Assembly: GCA_902557935.1 (NCBI GenBank)
Contig: CACECJ010000006.1
Span: forward strand, 1-45,433
Length of the DNA: 45,433 bases
Source of the DNA: an uncultured Pelagibacteraceae bacterium
GTDB taxonomy: Bacteria > Pseudomonadota > Alphaproteobacteria > Pelagibacterales > Pelagibacteraceae
Reading direction: 5' to 3'
Shown here piece after piece: positions 17,044 to 26,575 of this stretch. Positions within the stretch are counted from its first letter, which is position 1, and each line of letters opens with the position of its first letter. The position numbers and the translations under genes were made by a program. The notes under the pieces were generated by a model that worked only from the letters and a program-made list of their open reading frames with translations, did not search any database and had not been told where the DNA came from.

Positions 17044-17646
17044 ATGAGTAACAGTTTTGGCTATTTAGATATAATTTTATTAGGAATGATCGCAGGTTTT
17101 ATAATTCTACGATTAAGAAGTATATTGGGCAGAAAAACAGGACACGAGACTAAAGTTTATCCTAATTTCGCTAAGAAGAAATTTAACATGCCTAAAAAAG
17201 ATCTGGAAGTGGTCGAGCAAAATTTAGATGTGTTAGAAGGTAAAGAAAAGAAAGAATTTTTAAGAGGAGCTGAGATCGCATACGAAAGTATCTTAACCTC
17301 ATTTGCTAACGGTGATCTTATTAAATTAAAAGCACTACTTTCACCGAACATGTTTTCTAATTTTTCCGATGCAATAAAATCTAGAAACAAAGATAAGATT
17401 AAATCTGAATTTACATTTATCGGAGTAAAAGAGTCATCTGTGGAAAAATATGAGAAAATTAAAGATAATTTATTTGCAACAGTTAAGTTTGTTGCTGAAG
17501 TGATCTCTATCAAAAAAGATAAAGATAATAAGATTATTGAGGGAAATCCGGACAAAATTAAATTTGTAACTGATAGTTGGAAATTTACAAAAAATATTAA
17601 CAACAAGAGCCCGAACTGGTATTTATCTGAAATTATCAGCCAGTGA
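17044..17646 (+). CDS. timA: Tim44-like / TimA domain protein
   Basis: A 200-residue protein with an N-terminal membrane anchor (YLDIILLGMIAGFIILRLRS, about residues 7-26) and a C-terminal Tim44-like domain of the NTF2 fold (residues 85-200). Alphaproteobacterial homologues associate with the inner membrane and are related to mitochondrial Tim44; their client is not firmly known. The start is placed at ATG 17044 (MSNSFGYLDI), as in homologues; ATG 17026 is six codons upstream in frame. It overlaps smr by GTGA. Elsewhere mltA lies between these two genes; here it is absent. Confidence 0.85.
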   Translation: MSNSFGYLDIILLGMIAGFIILRLRSILGRKTGHETKVYPNFAKKKFNMPKKDLEVVEQNLDVLEGKEKKEFLRGAEIAYESILTSFANGDLIKLKALLSPNMFSNFSDAIKSRNKDKIKSEFTFIGVKESSVEKYEKIKDNLFATVKFVAEVISIKKDKDNKIIEGNPDKIKFVTDSWKFTKNINNKSPNWYLSEIISQ

Positions 17647-18059
17647 TAAAAAAAAAGGATCTTTCCGAAGAGGATAAAAAAACTTGGGAAGATTATATTA
17701 AAGATCCATCAGATATTTACGACAAAGATATAAATAATCAAAAGACAGTCGGAAAAGAAAGATTTAGATTTGATCTTCACGGCTTCACACTAGATGATGC
17801 AAACAAAAAGGTGAAAGAAATTTTATTCTTTTGTGCCAAGAATAGGTATAAAGAACTATTATTGATTACAGGTAAAGGATTACATTCTGCAAGTGATAAA
17901 GATATTTATATTTCAAAAGACTTTGGAAAATTAAAATTTTCTGTTCCGGAATTTATTAAATCTGATCCTGAGATAAATAAATTAATTGTTTCAATAAATG
18001 AAGCTGAAGTAAAAGATGGTGGAGAAGGTGCAATTTTAATAAAGCTGAGGAATTTATAA
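17643..18059 (+). CDS. Smr domain protein
   Basis: A 138-residue protein whose C-terminal part is a small MutS-related (Smr) domain, seen as [16 protein letters not shown] near residue 42 and [11 protein letters not shown] near residue 75 (DxHG and TGxG motifs). Smr domains can nick or cut nucleic acids. The start is a GTG at 17643 inside the timA stop (GTGA). The two genes are probably translated together. The end overlaps hslU by 6 bp. Confidence 0.88.
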   Translation: MIKKKDLSEEDKKTWEDYIKDPSDIYDKDINNQKTVGKERFRFDLHGFTLDDANKKVKEILFFCAKNRYKELLLITGKGLHSASDKDIYISKDFGKLKFSVPEFIKSDPEINKLIVSINEAEVKDGGEGAILIKLRNL

Positions 18060-19430
18060 TATAAACTTTGATAGGTCTGTATCCCTAATTAAATTACCTA
18101 AATTATCTTGAACAAATTTTTTGTCTACTGTGATTGTTTCTCCAGCTTTATCTGTAGCGTTGAAGCTAATATCGTCTAATACTTTTTCAATAATAGTATG
18201 CAGTCTTCTTGCTCCAATATTTTCAACTGAAGAATTAACTTCTGCAGATATTTTTGCAAGCATGTTAATACCATCTTCTGAAAACTCAAGATTAACGTCC
18301 TCAGTTTTTAAAAGTGCTTTATATTGTTTAATTAAACTGTTATCTGGTTCTTTGAGTATTCTTTTAAAATCATCTTCATTTAGTGCATTTAACTCCACTC
18401 TAATTGGCAATCTTCCTTGTAACTCCGGTAATAGATCTGAAGGTTTTGCTAATTGGAAAGCTCCAGATGCGATAAATAAAATATGATCGGTTTTTATTGG
18501 GCCGTGCTTGGTGCTTACTGTTGTTCCTTCAATTAGTGGTAATAAGTCCCTTTGAACTCCTTCTCTAGAGACATCTCCGCCTACTCTGTCGCTTCTTGCA
18601 GAAACCTTATCTATTTCATCTAGAAAAACTATTCCATTTTCTTCTGTAGCTTTTTTAGCCTCTTTAATAATTTTATCTTCTTCGATCATTTTATCAGATT
18701 CTTGTGCTACTAAAATTCCGTGGGATTCTTTAACTGACATTTTTTTCTTTTTACCTTTTTTTCCTCCCATAGATTTACCCAAGATATCTCCAAGATTAAC
18801 CATTCCAACATTTCCACCTGGCATGCCAGGTATTTCGAAGCTTTGTACTCCAGATGATGAGTCTTGAACTTCTATTTCAATTTCATTATTATCAAGATCA
18901 CCGTTCCTCAGTCTTTTTCTAAAACTTTCTCTTGTAGCCACACTTGCTTTATTACCGACTAATGCGTCTAAAACTTTTTCCTCTGCCTTTAATTCTGCTT
19001 TGGCTTTTACTTCTTTCCTTTTTCTTTCTCTCTCCATAGCAATAGCTATTTCAACCAAATCTCTTACAATCTGTTCTACATCTCTTCCAACGTATCCGAC
19101 CTCAGTAAATCTTGTTGCTTCAACTTTTATGAATGGAGCTTCAGCTAATTTTGAGAGTCTTCTTGAAATTTCTGTTTTACCGACACCTGTTGGTCCAATC
19201 ATTAATATATTTTTAGGCAGAACCTCATCTCTCATTTCATCGGTGAGAGCTTGTCTTCTCCATCTATTTCTAAGAGCAACAGCGACCGCTTTTTTTGCAT
19301 CTTTTTGTCCTATTACATATCTATCTAATTCAGAAACTATTTCTCTCGGCGAAAGAGCGCTTACTTTTGAGCTATCGTTTTTAGATCCTTTAACCAACTT
19401 CAAGTTTGTTTCTTTTTTTGATTTAGACAT
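18054..19430 (-). CDS. hslU: HslU, ATPase subunit of the HslUV protease
   Basis: HslU unfolds substrates and feeds them to HslV. The 458-residue AAA+ protein has [17 protein letters not shown] near residue 26, the Walker [15 protein letters not shown] near 74, the pore loop region [11 protein letters not shown], an inserted I-domain (about residues 120-235), Walker [10 protein letters not shown] near 270, the [13 protein letters not shown] sensor 2 region and a C-terminal LSKFIL tail that plugs into HslV. It follows hslV directly (TAA then ATG) and overlaps smr by 6 bp. Confidence 0.98.
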   Translation of the reverse strand: MSKSKKETNLKLVKGSKNDSSKVSALSPREIVSELDRYVIGQKDAKKAVAVALRNRWRRQALTDEMRDEVLPKNILMIGPTGVGKTEISRRLSKLAEAPFIKVEATRFTEVGYVGRDVEQIVRDLVEIAIAMERERKRKEVKAKAELKAEEKVLDALVGNKASVATRESFRKRLRNGDLDNNEIEIEVQDSSSGVQSFEIPGMPGGNVGMVNLGDILGKSMGGKKGKKKKMSVKESHGILVAQESDKMIEEDKIIKEAKKATEENGIVFLDEIDKVSARSDRVGGDVSREGVQRDLLPLIEGTTVSTKHGPIKTDHILFIASGAFQLAKPSDLLPELQGRLPIRVELNALNEDDFKRILKEPDNSLIKQYKALLKTEDVNLEFSEDGINMLAKISAEVNSSVENIGARRLHTIIEKVLDDISFNATDKAGETITVDKKFVQDNLGNLIRDTDLSKFIL

Positions 19431-19970
19431 TTAAATTTTCTCCATCGTTACATTATTGTTTGTAAATACGCAGATGTCTGATGCAACCTTTAAAGCTTTT
19501 TTTGCTATTTCCTCTGCTTTCATATCAGTTTCGATTAATACTTTTGCAGCCGCAAGAGCATAATTTCCACCAGATCCTATTCCAATTATTCCATCTTCTG
19601 GTTCCAACACATCACCAGTACCAGAAATAATAAAACTGTGTTCTTTATCTGCCACTGCCATAAGCGCTTCTAATCTCCTTAAAAATTTATCACTTCTCCA
19701 ATCTTTAGCTAATTCAACAGCTGCTCTCTGCAAATTTCCGGCATGCTTTTCTAATTTTGCTTCGAGTCTTTCAAATAAAGTTAGAGCGTCAGCAGTTGAG
19801 CCAGCAAATCCTGCGATTACTCCTCTACTTTCAATTTTTCTAACCTTCTTGGCCTTGCTTTTTAAAACTGTATTACCAAGACTGACTTGACCGTCACCTG
19901 CTACAATGGTTTCCCCGTCCTTTCTAAGAAGGACGATTGTAGTACCGTGCCATTTTTCAGCTGTATTCAT
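19431..19970 (-). CDS. hslV: HslV, protease subunit
   Basis: The 179-residue threonine peptidase of HslUV. The mature N terminus should be Thr10 in the sequence [14 protein letters not shown], after removal of a 9-residue propeptide. [13 protein letters not shown] near residue 26 and the [11 protein letters not shown] stretch near residue 132 are typical. It is the first gene of hslVU and faces away from hisB, with 96 bp of divergent promoter space. Confidence 0.97.
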   Translation of the reverse strand: MNTAEKWHGTTIVLLRKDGETIVAGDGQVSLGNTVLKSKAKKVRKIESRGVIAGFAGSTADALTLFERLEAKLEKHAGNLQRAAVELAKDWRSDKFLRRLEALMAVADKEHSFIISGTGDVLEPEDGIIGIGSGGNYALAAAKVLIETDMKAEEIAKKALKVASDICVFTNNNVTMEKI

Positions 19971-20015
19971 AGAGTTATATGTGGAGATTATTTTGAGATC
20001 TTCAATAGTGATTTA

Positions 20016-20044
20016 TTGATAAAATGACCATTTAAATATATATC
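20016..20044 (+). promoter_or_regulatory. Candidate promoter for the his operon
   Basis: TTGATA (20016-20021), a 17-bp spacer and TATATC (20039-20044), giving a start about 16 nt before the hisB ATG at 20067. It lies in the 96-bp hslV/hisB divergent spacer. No his-leader peptide or attenuator is seen. Confidence 0.4.
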
Positions 20045-20066
20045 AAAGGTAAATCAGGCGTAGTAT

Positions 20067-20657
20067 ATGAGTAGAAAAGCAAAAATTACTAGAAAAACAA
20101 AGGAGACCAGTATTTCTGTCGCGGTTAATCTAGACGGAAAAGGAAAGTATAAAATAAAAACTGGAATAGGTTTCTTAGACCACATGTTAGAGCAACTATC
20201 AAAGCACTCACTTATAGACTTAGATGTTAAAGCAAAAGGTGACACGCACATAGATTTACATCACACTACTGAAGATACAGGTATAGCAATTGGTGAAGCT
20301 ATTAAAAAAGCAGCAGGAAATCGAAAAGGAATTACACGATATGCATCAACAATGATTCCTATGGATGAAACTCTGAGCCGGGTTTCAATAGATGTATCGA
20401 ATAGACCTTATTTAATCTGGAAGGTAAATCTACCGGTTGAGAAACTTGGTGAGATGGACACAGAATTATTTAAAGAGTGGTTCCAAGCATTTTCACAATC
20501 AGCTGGAGTTACTTTACACATAGAAAATATTTACGGTGAAAATAGTCACCACAAGATTGAGTCGTGCTACAAAGGTTTAGCTAGATCATTAAAAGATGCT
20601 TTAGCGATTGATAAAAGAATTAAAAACTCAATACCTTCGACAAAAGGCTCTATTTAA
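20067..20657 (+). CDS. hisB: Imidazoleglycerol-phosphate dehydratase
   Basis: HisB dehydrates imidazole-glycerol phosphate in histidine synthesis. The 196-residue protein is the single-function form. It shows [16 protein letters not shown] near residue 33, the metal-binding [14 protein letters not shown] near 68-81 and the second metal motif [15 protein letters not shown] near 152-166. It is the first gene of hisB-H-A-F-E; hisG, hisD, hisC and hisI are not in this window. Confidence 0.97.
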   Translation: MSRKAKITRKTKETSISVAVNLDGKGKYKIKTGIGFLDHMLEQLSKHSLIDLDVKAKGDTHIDLHHTTEDTGIAIGEAIKKAAGNRKGITRYASTMIPMDETLSRVSIDVSNRPYLIWKVNLPVEKLGEMDTELFKEWFQAFSQSAGVTLHIENIYGENSHHKIESCYKGLARSLKDALAIDKRIKNSIPSTKGSI

Positions 20658-20662
20658 AATTG

Positions 20663-21289
20663 ATGAACGTCACAATTGTTGACTACCAATCGGGCAATAT
20701 TAGCTCTGTTATAAATTCTTTTACAGAGGTAGCTAAAGGTAAAGCTAATCTAGAGGTAACTTCAGACATCAAGAAAATTAAGTTTAGTGACAAGATTATT
20801 TTACCAGGGCAAGGTTCATTTAAAAGCTGTGTTGACTCTCTTAATCAAATTAAGGGATTAGTTGATACACTTCAAGAATTTGCAATGACAAATAAGAAAC
20901 CTTTATTAGGAATTTGTGTAGGCTTACAAATGTTTGCTGATATTGGATATGAAGAAGCAGAAACAAAGGGATTAGGTTGGATTTCTGGTAAAGTTTCTAA
21001 AATCGATAATCAAAAAGGAAAATTTAAGCTTCCACATATTGGTTGGAACGAAATTGAAATTCAAAAAGAAAGTAAAATATTTAAAGATATAAAAAATAAA
21101 TCTCACATGTATTTCGTACATAGTTATGAATTTATTCCTGAGGATAAATCAGTCATTTCAGCGATCACAACTTACTCATCAAAAATTGTCTGTTCCGTCG
21201 AAAGAGATAATTTATTTGGAACACAGTTTCACCCTGAGAAGAGTGATAAAATCGGATTAAAAGTAATTGAAAACTTTTTAAAATTATAA
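20663..21289 (+). CDS. hisH: Imidazole glycerol phosphate synthase, glutaminase subunit
   Basis: HisH releases ammonia from glutamine for HisF. The 208-residue class I glutaminase has VDYQSGNISSV at the N terminus, the nucleophile elbow LLGICVGLQMF with the active Cys near residue 80, and FGTQFHPEKS with the catalytic His and Glu near 192-195. The start is set at ATG 20663; a TTG one codon earlier is in frame. It overlaps hisA as TAATG. Confidence 0.96.
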   Translation: MNVTIVDYQSGNISSVINSFTEVAKGKANLEVTSDIKKIKFSDKIILPGQGSFKSCVDSLNQIKGLVDTLQEFAMTNKKPLLGICVGLQMFADIGYEEAETKGLGWISGKVSKIDNQKGKFKLPHIGWNEIEIQKESKIFKDIKNKSHMYFVHSYEFIPEDKSVISAITTYSSKIVCSVERDNLFGTQFHPEKSDKIGLKVIENFLKL

Positions 21290-22014
21290 TGAAAATATTT
21301 CCTGCAATAGATATAAAAGATAAGAAATGTGTGAGATTAATCAAAGGTGACTTCAAAAATAAAACTGAATACGAAACTTCACCTATTGAGCAAGCAGCAA
21401 AATTTAAAGATCATGGGTTTAAAAACTTACACATTGTTGATCTAGACGGAGCTTTAACAGGTAAAACAGTCAATTTGGATATTATAAAAGAAATAGTAAG
21501 TAAATACGATTTGAAGATTGAAATAGGAGGTGGTGTTAGATCTCTCGATAGCATTAAACAATATGTTGATACTGGTGTTGAGAAAGTAATTTTAGGAAGT
21601 GGTGCTATTAAAAATAAAGAATTTTTGAAAGAGTCTTGCGTAAAATTTAAAGGTCAAATTGCTCTGGGACTAGATGCAAAAGATGGAAATCTTTCAGTAT
21701 CTGGCTGGAAAGAAAATCTAGAAGTTAAAACCACAGATTTTTTAAAACAAGTAAATGATTTTGGTGTTAGTAGAATTATTTTTACAGACATTAACAGAGA
21801 TGGAATGAAAACCGGTCCCAACTTAGATGAGAGTGTGAAAATTGCAGGGCTTTCTAATTGCCCTGTTGTTATTTCAGGAGGTGTTTCTTCAATAAATGAC
21901 ATTAAGAAGGCTAAAGAATTTAATAATAAAAAAATTGAAGGTATTATTGTTGGTAAAGCTATTTACGATGGTGATATTAAACTTGATGAGTTAGCAAAGG
22001 AGATTAATGCTTAA
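21289..22014 (+). CDS. hisA: ProFAR isomerase
   Basis: HisA isomerises the ProFAR intermediate to PRFAR. The 241-residue TIM barrel has the catalytic Asp8 in [24 protein letters not shown] near residue 47, EIGGGVRS near 78, the second catalytic Asp region [14 protein letters not shown] near 165 and the phosphate loop VISGGVSS. It overlaps hisH by one base and hisF by 8 bp. Confidence 0.97.
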   Translation: MKIFPAIDIKDKKCVRLIKGDFKNKTEYETSPIEQAAKFKDHGFKNLHIVDLDGALTGKTVNLDIIKEIVSKYDLKIEIGGGVRSLDSIKQYVDTGVEKVILGSGAIKNKEFLKESCVKFKGQIALGLDAKDGNLSVSGWKENLEVKTTDFLKQVNDFGVSRIIFTDINRDGMKTGPNLDESVKIAGLSNCPVVISGGVSSINDIKKAKEFNNKKIEGIIVGKAIYDGDIKLDELAKEINA

Positions 22015-22765
22015 AAATAGAATTATACCTTGTCTTGATGTTAAAGATGGAAGAGTTGTTAAAGGTATAAACTTTGTTGAATTAAAAGATGCAGGAGATC
22101 CAGTAGAGCAAGCTAAAATTTATAGTGACGGTGGCGCTGATGAGATTTGTTTTCTAGATATTACCGCTTCAAATGAAAATAGAGAAACGATTATTGATAT
22201 TGTTAGAAAAACTGCTAAAGAATGTTTCGTTCCTTTAACTGTTGGAGGTGGAGTTAGAACTATTCAAAATATCACCGATTTACTGTTAGCTGGTGCAGAT
22301 AAAGTTTCTATTAATACTGCCGCTGTAAAGAATGTCGACTTTGTTAAGGAAGCTTCAAAAAAATTTGGATCTCAATGTATTGTTGTTGCGATCGATGCAA
22401 AAAAAGTTTCAGATAATAAATGGGAAGTATTTACACACGGTGGAAGAAATAAAACTGGAATCGATGCAGTGGAGTTTGCTCAAAAAGTAGAAGAAAATGG
22501 AGCTGGAGAAATTTTATTAACGTCAATGGATAAAGATGGAACTAAATCTGGTTACGACGTTGATTTATTAAAAACAATTACGAATAACACCAATATTCCT
22601 GTAATAGCTTCTGGTGGAGTTGGAACTCTAGATCACTTATACGATGGCATTGTTAAAGGCGGTGCAAGCGCAGTTTTAGCGGCTTCTATTTTTCATTATG
22701 GTGAATATAAAATTAAAGATGCTAAAGAATATTTGAATTCTAAAAATGTTTCAGTAAGGTTATAA
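22007..22765 (+). CDS. hisF: Imidazole glycerol phosphate synthase, cyclase subunit
   Basis: HisF uses ammonia from HisH to close the imidazole ring and release AICAR, which feeds purH. The 252-residue TIM barrel shows [15 protein letters not shown] with catalytic Asp11-equivalent, FLDITAS near residue 49, VGGGVRT, AIDAKKV with the second catalytic Asp near 130 and [15 protein letters not shown]. It overlaps the hisA end by 8 bp. Confidence 0.97.
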   Translation: MLKNRIIPCLDVKDGRVVKGINFVELKDAGDPVEQAKIYSDGGADEICFLDITASNENRETIIDIVRKTAKECFVPLTVGGGVRTIQNITDLLLAGADKVSINTAAVKNVDFVKEASKKFGSQCIVVAIDAKKVSDNKWEVFTHGGRNKTGIDAVEFAQKVEENGAGEILLTSMDKDGTKSGYDVDLLKTITNNTNIPVIASGGVGTLDHLYDGIVKGGASAVLAASIFHYGEYKIKDAKEYLNSKNVSVRL

Positions 22766-22766
22766 A

Positions 22767-23039
22767 ATGTTTGAAAACTTAGAAGAATTAATCAAAACAA
22801 TCAGAGAGAGAAAAAATTCTACTCCAGATAAGTCTTATACAAATAAACTTTTGAATGATGAAAATTTAAGTGTTTCAAAAGTAAAAGAGGAAATAGGTGA
22901 ATTAATAGATTCTGTGGAAAAAAATTCAAATAAGATACACGAAGCTGCCGATGTGATTTATCATTTGATGGTTTACTTAGAGGCTAATAATATAAAAATC
23001 GAAGATGTGATGAGCGAACTTAAGAAAAGACAGAAATGA
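22767..23039 (+). CDS. hisE: Phosphoribosyl-ATP diphosphatase
   Basis: A 90-residue stand-alone HisE that hydrolyses phosphoribosyl-ATP in the second step of histidine synthesis. The MazG-like fold is seen in SYTNKLL, KVKEEIGELID near residue 39 (metal-binding glutamates) and EAADVIYHLMVYL near 60. It is shorter than many HisE but complete. It starts 1 bp after the hisF stop and overlaps the HIT gene by ATGA. Confidence 0.93.
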   Translation: MFENLEELIKTIRERKNSTPDKSYTNKLLNDENLSVSKVKEEIGELIDSVEKNSNKIHEAADVIYHLMVYLEANNIKIEDVMSELKKRQK

Positions 23040-23392
23040 GTTACGATAAAAATAATATTTTTGCTAAAATTCTAAGAGGTGAAATCCCGTGTAAAAAAGT
23101 TTATGAAAATGAACATGTATTAGCTTTTCATGATATTAATCCTCAAAAGAAAATTCATGTTTTAGTTATTCCTAAAGGCAAATATGTAGATTTAAATGAT
23201 TTTAACAGCAAAGCTTCAGATAAAGAGATTGTAGAGTTAAACAAAGCTTTGACGCATGTTGCAAAATTAATGGGCGCAAAAGATAAAGGATATCGAGCCT
23301 TAACTAATATTGGAAGTGATGGCGGTCAGGAAGTTCCTCATTTACACTTTCATATATTTGCAGGTGAAAAAATTGGAAAGATGGTTAGCTAA
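23036..23392 (+). CDS. hinT: HIT family nucleotide-binding protein (HinT-like)
   Basis: A 118-residue HIT protein, probably a purine nucleoside phosphoramidase. It has NIFAKILRGEIPCKKVYENE near the start, AFHDINPQKKIHVLVIPK and the histidine triad in VPHLHFHIFAG near residue 101. It is joined to hisE by a 4-bp overlap and to the GNAT gene by TAATG. HIT genes commonly follow hisE in alphaproteobacteria. Confidence 0.94.
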   Translation: MSYDKNNIFAKILRGEIPCKKVYENEHVLAFHDINPQKKIHVLVIPKGKYVDLNDFNSKASDKEIVELNKALTHVAKLMGAKDKGYRALTNIGSDGGQEVPHLHFHIFAGEKIGKMVS

Positions 23393-23898
23393 TGGCATCA
23401 AGAGTAAAAAGATATTTTTTAGAAATAAAAGATTTTTCAAAAACAGTAGATTTAAATCTTCCAGAAAACTTTAAAATTATTTTGGACGATAAAGATAATT
23501 TTCATTTAAATAAATTTTTTTATAAACAAATAGGTGTAGATCATTACTGGAGAGATAGACTAATTTGGTCTGATAGTGAGTGGGTAACATATGTCACAAA
23601 TAAAAATTTAGAGACACATGTTCTTAAACAAGGTGAAGATCTAGTTGGGTATTATGAGCAAGAATATCATCCCGGATCAAATGAAGTAGAACTCATCAAT
23701 CTCGGAGTACTAAAAGAATTTAGAGGTTTGAAACTTGGCTCAATTCTTGTAAATCATGCTATTGCAAGTGCATCAAGAAAAAATCCTGGAAGAATGTGGG
23801 TTCATACTTGTAGTTTAGACCATAAGCACGCATTACAAAATTATAAATCAAAAGGTTTTGAAATCTTTAAAGAGGAAGAAATTGATTTTGTAGCTTAG
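23392..23898 (+). CDS. GNAT family N-acetyltransferase
   Basis: A 168-residue GNAT protein. The acetyl-CoA-binding motif A lies in NLGVLKEFRGLKLGSILVNH near residues 103-122, and the ALQNYKSKGFEIFKEEE ending is the usual GNAT C terminus. The substrate is unknown. It ends the his operon and overlaps the convergent lolA stop by 4 bp. Confidence 0.85.
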   Translation: MASRVKRYFLEIKDFSKTVDLNLPENFKIILDDKDNFHLNKFFYKQIGVDHYWRDRLIWSDSEWVTYVTNKNLETHVLKQGEDLVGYYEQEYHPGSNEVELINLGVLKEFRGLKLGSILVNHAIASASRKNPGRMWVHTCSLDHKHALQNYKSKGFEIFKEEEIDFVA

Positions 23899-24464
23899 TT
23901 AATTTCAGGCACTTTAAAGGTACCTTTTTTAAAAACGTCATTTATAGCAACAATTTTAATGGAGAAATTAATATAATTATTATATTGATCTATAATCTCC
24001 CATCCTTTCAAGTTTAAATTCTTTTTGTCAAAAAAAACCGTAATATCGTTATCTCCAAAATAAACAAGCTTAATTAATTGGTCAGTTGACTCTAATTCCC
24101 CTGATTTCACAATTTCTAAAAGTTTATTTTTATATAAAATATTTAAGAATGGAGATTTTGAAATAGGATAATGATAAGTTTTATCATACCTTTTCTGTGT
24201 TATTGCTAGTCTCTTATTATTAATAATTAATTCTTTTTTTTTGTCGTCAAAGTAATTACATTTTAATTTTCCCGGAAACTCTAAAAGACAACTACCTTTT
24301 TCTGTTTTTTCATTAATTAATTGATCAAATGTAAATTCTAATGAATTCAGGCTATTTAATTGAACAATTATTTGATCTTTTTCACTAGCTAGTAAACTCG
24401 CTGTTATTAAAAGAAAAAACGAGATTAAGAATGTTTTTTTAAAGAACTTCACGTTTACCAACAT
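23895..24464 (-). CDS. lolA: Outer-membrane lipoprotein carrier protein LolA
   Basis: A periplasmic chaperone that carries lipoproteins from LolCDE to the outer membrane. The start is set at ATG 24464 and gives a signal peptide with core FLISFFLLITASLLA; a GTG at 24452 would give a tighter signal peptide, and an ATG at 24482 is also in frame. All overlap the ftsK end. The mature part shows FDQLINEKTEKGSCLLEFPGK typical of LolA. The sequence is divergent, but ftsK-lolA is the usual alphaproteobacterial order. Confidence 0.85.
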   Translation of the reverse strand: MLVNVKFFKKTFLISFFLLITASLLASEKDQIIVQLNSLNSLEFTFDQLINEKTEKGSCLLEFPGKLKCNYFDDKKKELIINNKRLAITQKRYDKTYHYPISKSPFLNILYKNKLLEIVKSGELESTDQLIKLVYFGDNDITVFFDKKNLNLKGWEIIDQYNNYINFSIKIVAINDVFKKGTFKVPEIN

Positions 24465-26520
24465 GATTTGCTTTACTAACAATACCTTTTTCTTCCATCA
24501 TATCAATAATTCTAGCAGCTCTATTGTATCCTATCTGTAATTTTCTCTGTAAGAAGCTTGTAGAGGCCTTTCCTTCCGCTTTTATGATTTCTACAGCTTG
24601 ATTAAATAATTCATCCTCGCCACCTTCATTTCCAGGTGTTAATGAGCTTTCAGTTGTTTCTTGAGAAGTAATTTCTTCCATATAATCTGGCTCCCCCTGT
24701 GCCCTTAACGAATTTGTAATTTTCTCAATTTCTTGTTCAGAGACGTAAGGGCCATGAATTCTAACTATTCTGTTTGCTGATGACATGAATAACATGTCTC
24801 CTTTTCCAAGTAATTGTTCAGCGCCTTGCTCTCCCAGAATAGTTCGACTGTCAATTTTAGAACTAACTTGAAAAGATATTCTTGTTGGAAAGTTCGCTTT
24901 TATTGTACCTGTTATTACATCAACACTAGGTCTTTGCGTAGCCATGATGATATGAATACCTGCTGCCCTCGCCATTTGAGATAATTTTTGAATATAGTTT
25001 TCTATTTCTTTTCCAGCTACAAGCATTAAGTCTGACATCTCATCAACTACTACAACGATGTAAGGCATTTTAAGTTTGTGTTTAGCATTATAGCCATCTA
25101 TGTTTCTTACTCCTACCTTGCTCATCAATTTATATCTGCTGTTCATTTCTTTGACTGTCCACGATAAAGCTGATGTAGCTTTCTTAGCATCAGTAATAAC
25201 TGGAGTTAATAAATGAGGTATTCCCTCGTAAGTAGATAGCTCTAACATTTTTGGATCAATTAAAATAAATTTACAAAGATCTGGGCTTAGTTTGTAAAGC
25301 AGAGAAACAATTATTGTGTTAATACAAACAGACTTTCCTGAACCTGTTGTGCCCGCAATTAAAAGATGAGGCATTGAGGTTAAATCGCCAACAATTGGCA
25401 TTCCAGAAATACTTTTACCTAATGCTATCGGAAGTTTCACGTCTTTTTTTTGAAATTTATCATAAGAAATTATTTCTCTTAGTGATACGCTTTCTCTTTC
25501 CTCGTTTGGAATTTCGATTCCAACAGTGTTTTTTCCTGGAATGACAGAGACTCTTGTAGAAGTTGAACTTGTATTTCTTGCTAAATCCTCTGATAAATTA
25601 ATAATTTTTGAAACTTTTACACCGGGTGCTGGCTCAAATTCATAAAGGCTTACTACAGGACCATTATTAATTGTTTTAATTTTTCCATCTATACCAAAAT
25701 CTAATAATATTTTTTCCATAAAGTCAGTATCTGGACGATTTTTATTTCCATCAGAACTTAGTTTAGATAAATTTTTTTCTAAATAATTTATATCTGGTAA
25801 TTTATATTTATTTTTCATAGTAACTTGCTCTGTTTTAGAACTTGTGTCAGTGTCAAACGAAAAAGATTGCTGTGGTTTTTCTAAAGTCTGTGGCTGATCT
25901 TCAATATTAATTTTACTAAAATCTGGCTCAATATTTTCTGCAGACTTTCTCTTAAAAAGAGATAAAATTACCGAGAACATTTTTTTATAATTTATATCAG
26001 CTGAAAATGAAAAAAATATTATAGTTAATAAAAGTAGTCCATAAATTGAATATGTATTATCAATCCATGGAGCCCAAGTATTAATAAAGTTATATGTTAT
26101 TTTTCCTACAAAACCAGAATTACCGTTATCAATTAACCAAAAAGAATTATCGAATGTTAAATAAATAAAAACTGTGCCCACAGTCAAATAAGCCATGACC
26201 AAAAACAATTTTAAAATTATTTGTTTTAACTCTTTTTTTATTATCAAATCTAATCCCCAGAATAAAAAGTTAAGCAATAATAAAAAAGAGGCTAAACCAA
26301 AACTTTGTAATAAAAAATCTGCAATGCTGCTTCCATAAATCCCAAAAAAATTCTGGATCTCGAAGCTCTTATCTCCATAAACAAATGAAGGATCTTCAGG
26401 AGAATATGTTGTAAAAGCAATAGCAAGTGCGACACTTGATATAACTAAGATTAAACCTAGCAATTCAAAGGTTCGTTTTTTCAAAAAATTTGTTACACTA
26501 TCAAAAAAGTTTGTATTCAT
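24439..26520 (-). CDS. ftsK: DNA translocase FtsK
   Basis: FtsK pumps DNA at the septum and activates dif recombination. The 693-residue protein is short for the family because the linker is brief. It has four membrane helices (residues 17-37, 60-88, 96-121 and 158-175), a short linker (185-245), and a motor with Walker A GTTGSGKSVCIN near 390, Walker B YIVVVVDEMSDLM near 488 and MARAAGIHIIMATQRPS. The C-terminal gamma winged helix (SFLQRKLQIGYNRAARIIDM) reads KOPS sites. The lolA start overlaps its end. Confidence 0.97.
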   Translation of the reverse strand: MNTNFFDSVTNFLKKRTFELLGLILVISSVALAIAFTTYSPEDPSFVYGDKSFEIQNFFGIYGSSIADFLLQSFGLASFLLLLNFLFWGLDLIIKKELKQIILKLFLVMAYLTVGTVFIYLTFDNSFWLIDNGNSGFVGKITYNFINTWAPWIDNTYSIYGLLLLTIIFFSFSADINYKKMFSVILSLFKRKSAENIEPDFSKINIEDQPQTLEKPQQSFSFDTDTSSKTEQVTMKNKYKLPDINYLEKNLSKLSSDGNKNRPDTDFMEKILLDFGIDGKIKTINNGPVVSLYEFEPAPGVKVSKIINLSEDLARNTSSTSTRVSVIPGKNTVGIEIPNEERESVSLREIISYDKFQKKDVKLPIALGKSISGMPIVGDLTSMPHLLIAGTTGSGKSVCINTIIVSLLYKLSPDLCKFILIDPKMLELSTYEGIPHLLTPVITDAKKATSALSWTVKEMNSRYKLMSKVGVRNIDGYNAKHKLKMPYIVVVVDEMSDLMLVAGKEIENYIQKLSQMARAAGIHIIMATQRPSVDVITGTIKANFPTRISFQVSSKIDSRTILGEQGAEQLLGKGDMLFMSSANRIVRIHGPYVSEQEIEKITNSLRAQGEPDYMEEITSQETTESSLTPGNEGGEDELFNQAVEIIKAEGKASTSFLQRKLQIGYNRAARIIDMMEEKGIVSKANHVGKREVL

Positions 26521-26575
26521 TACGAATCGATTACGTACTTTTTACCATTTTTATGAAAGTGTTAAAAATTGTTAT

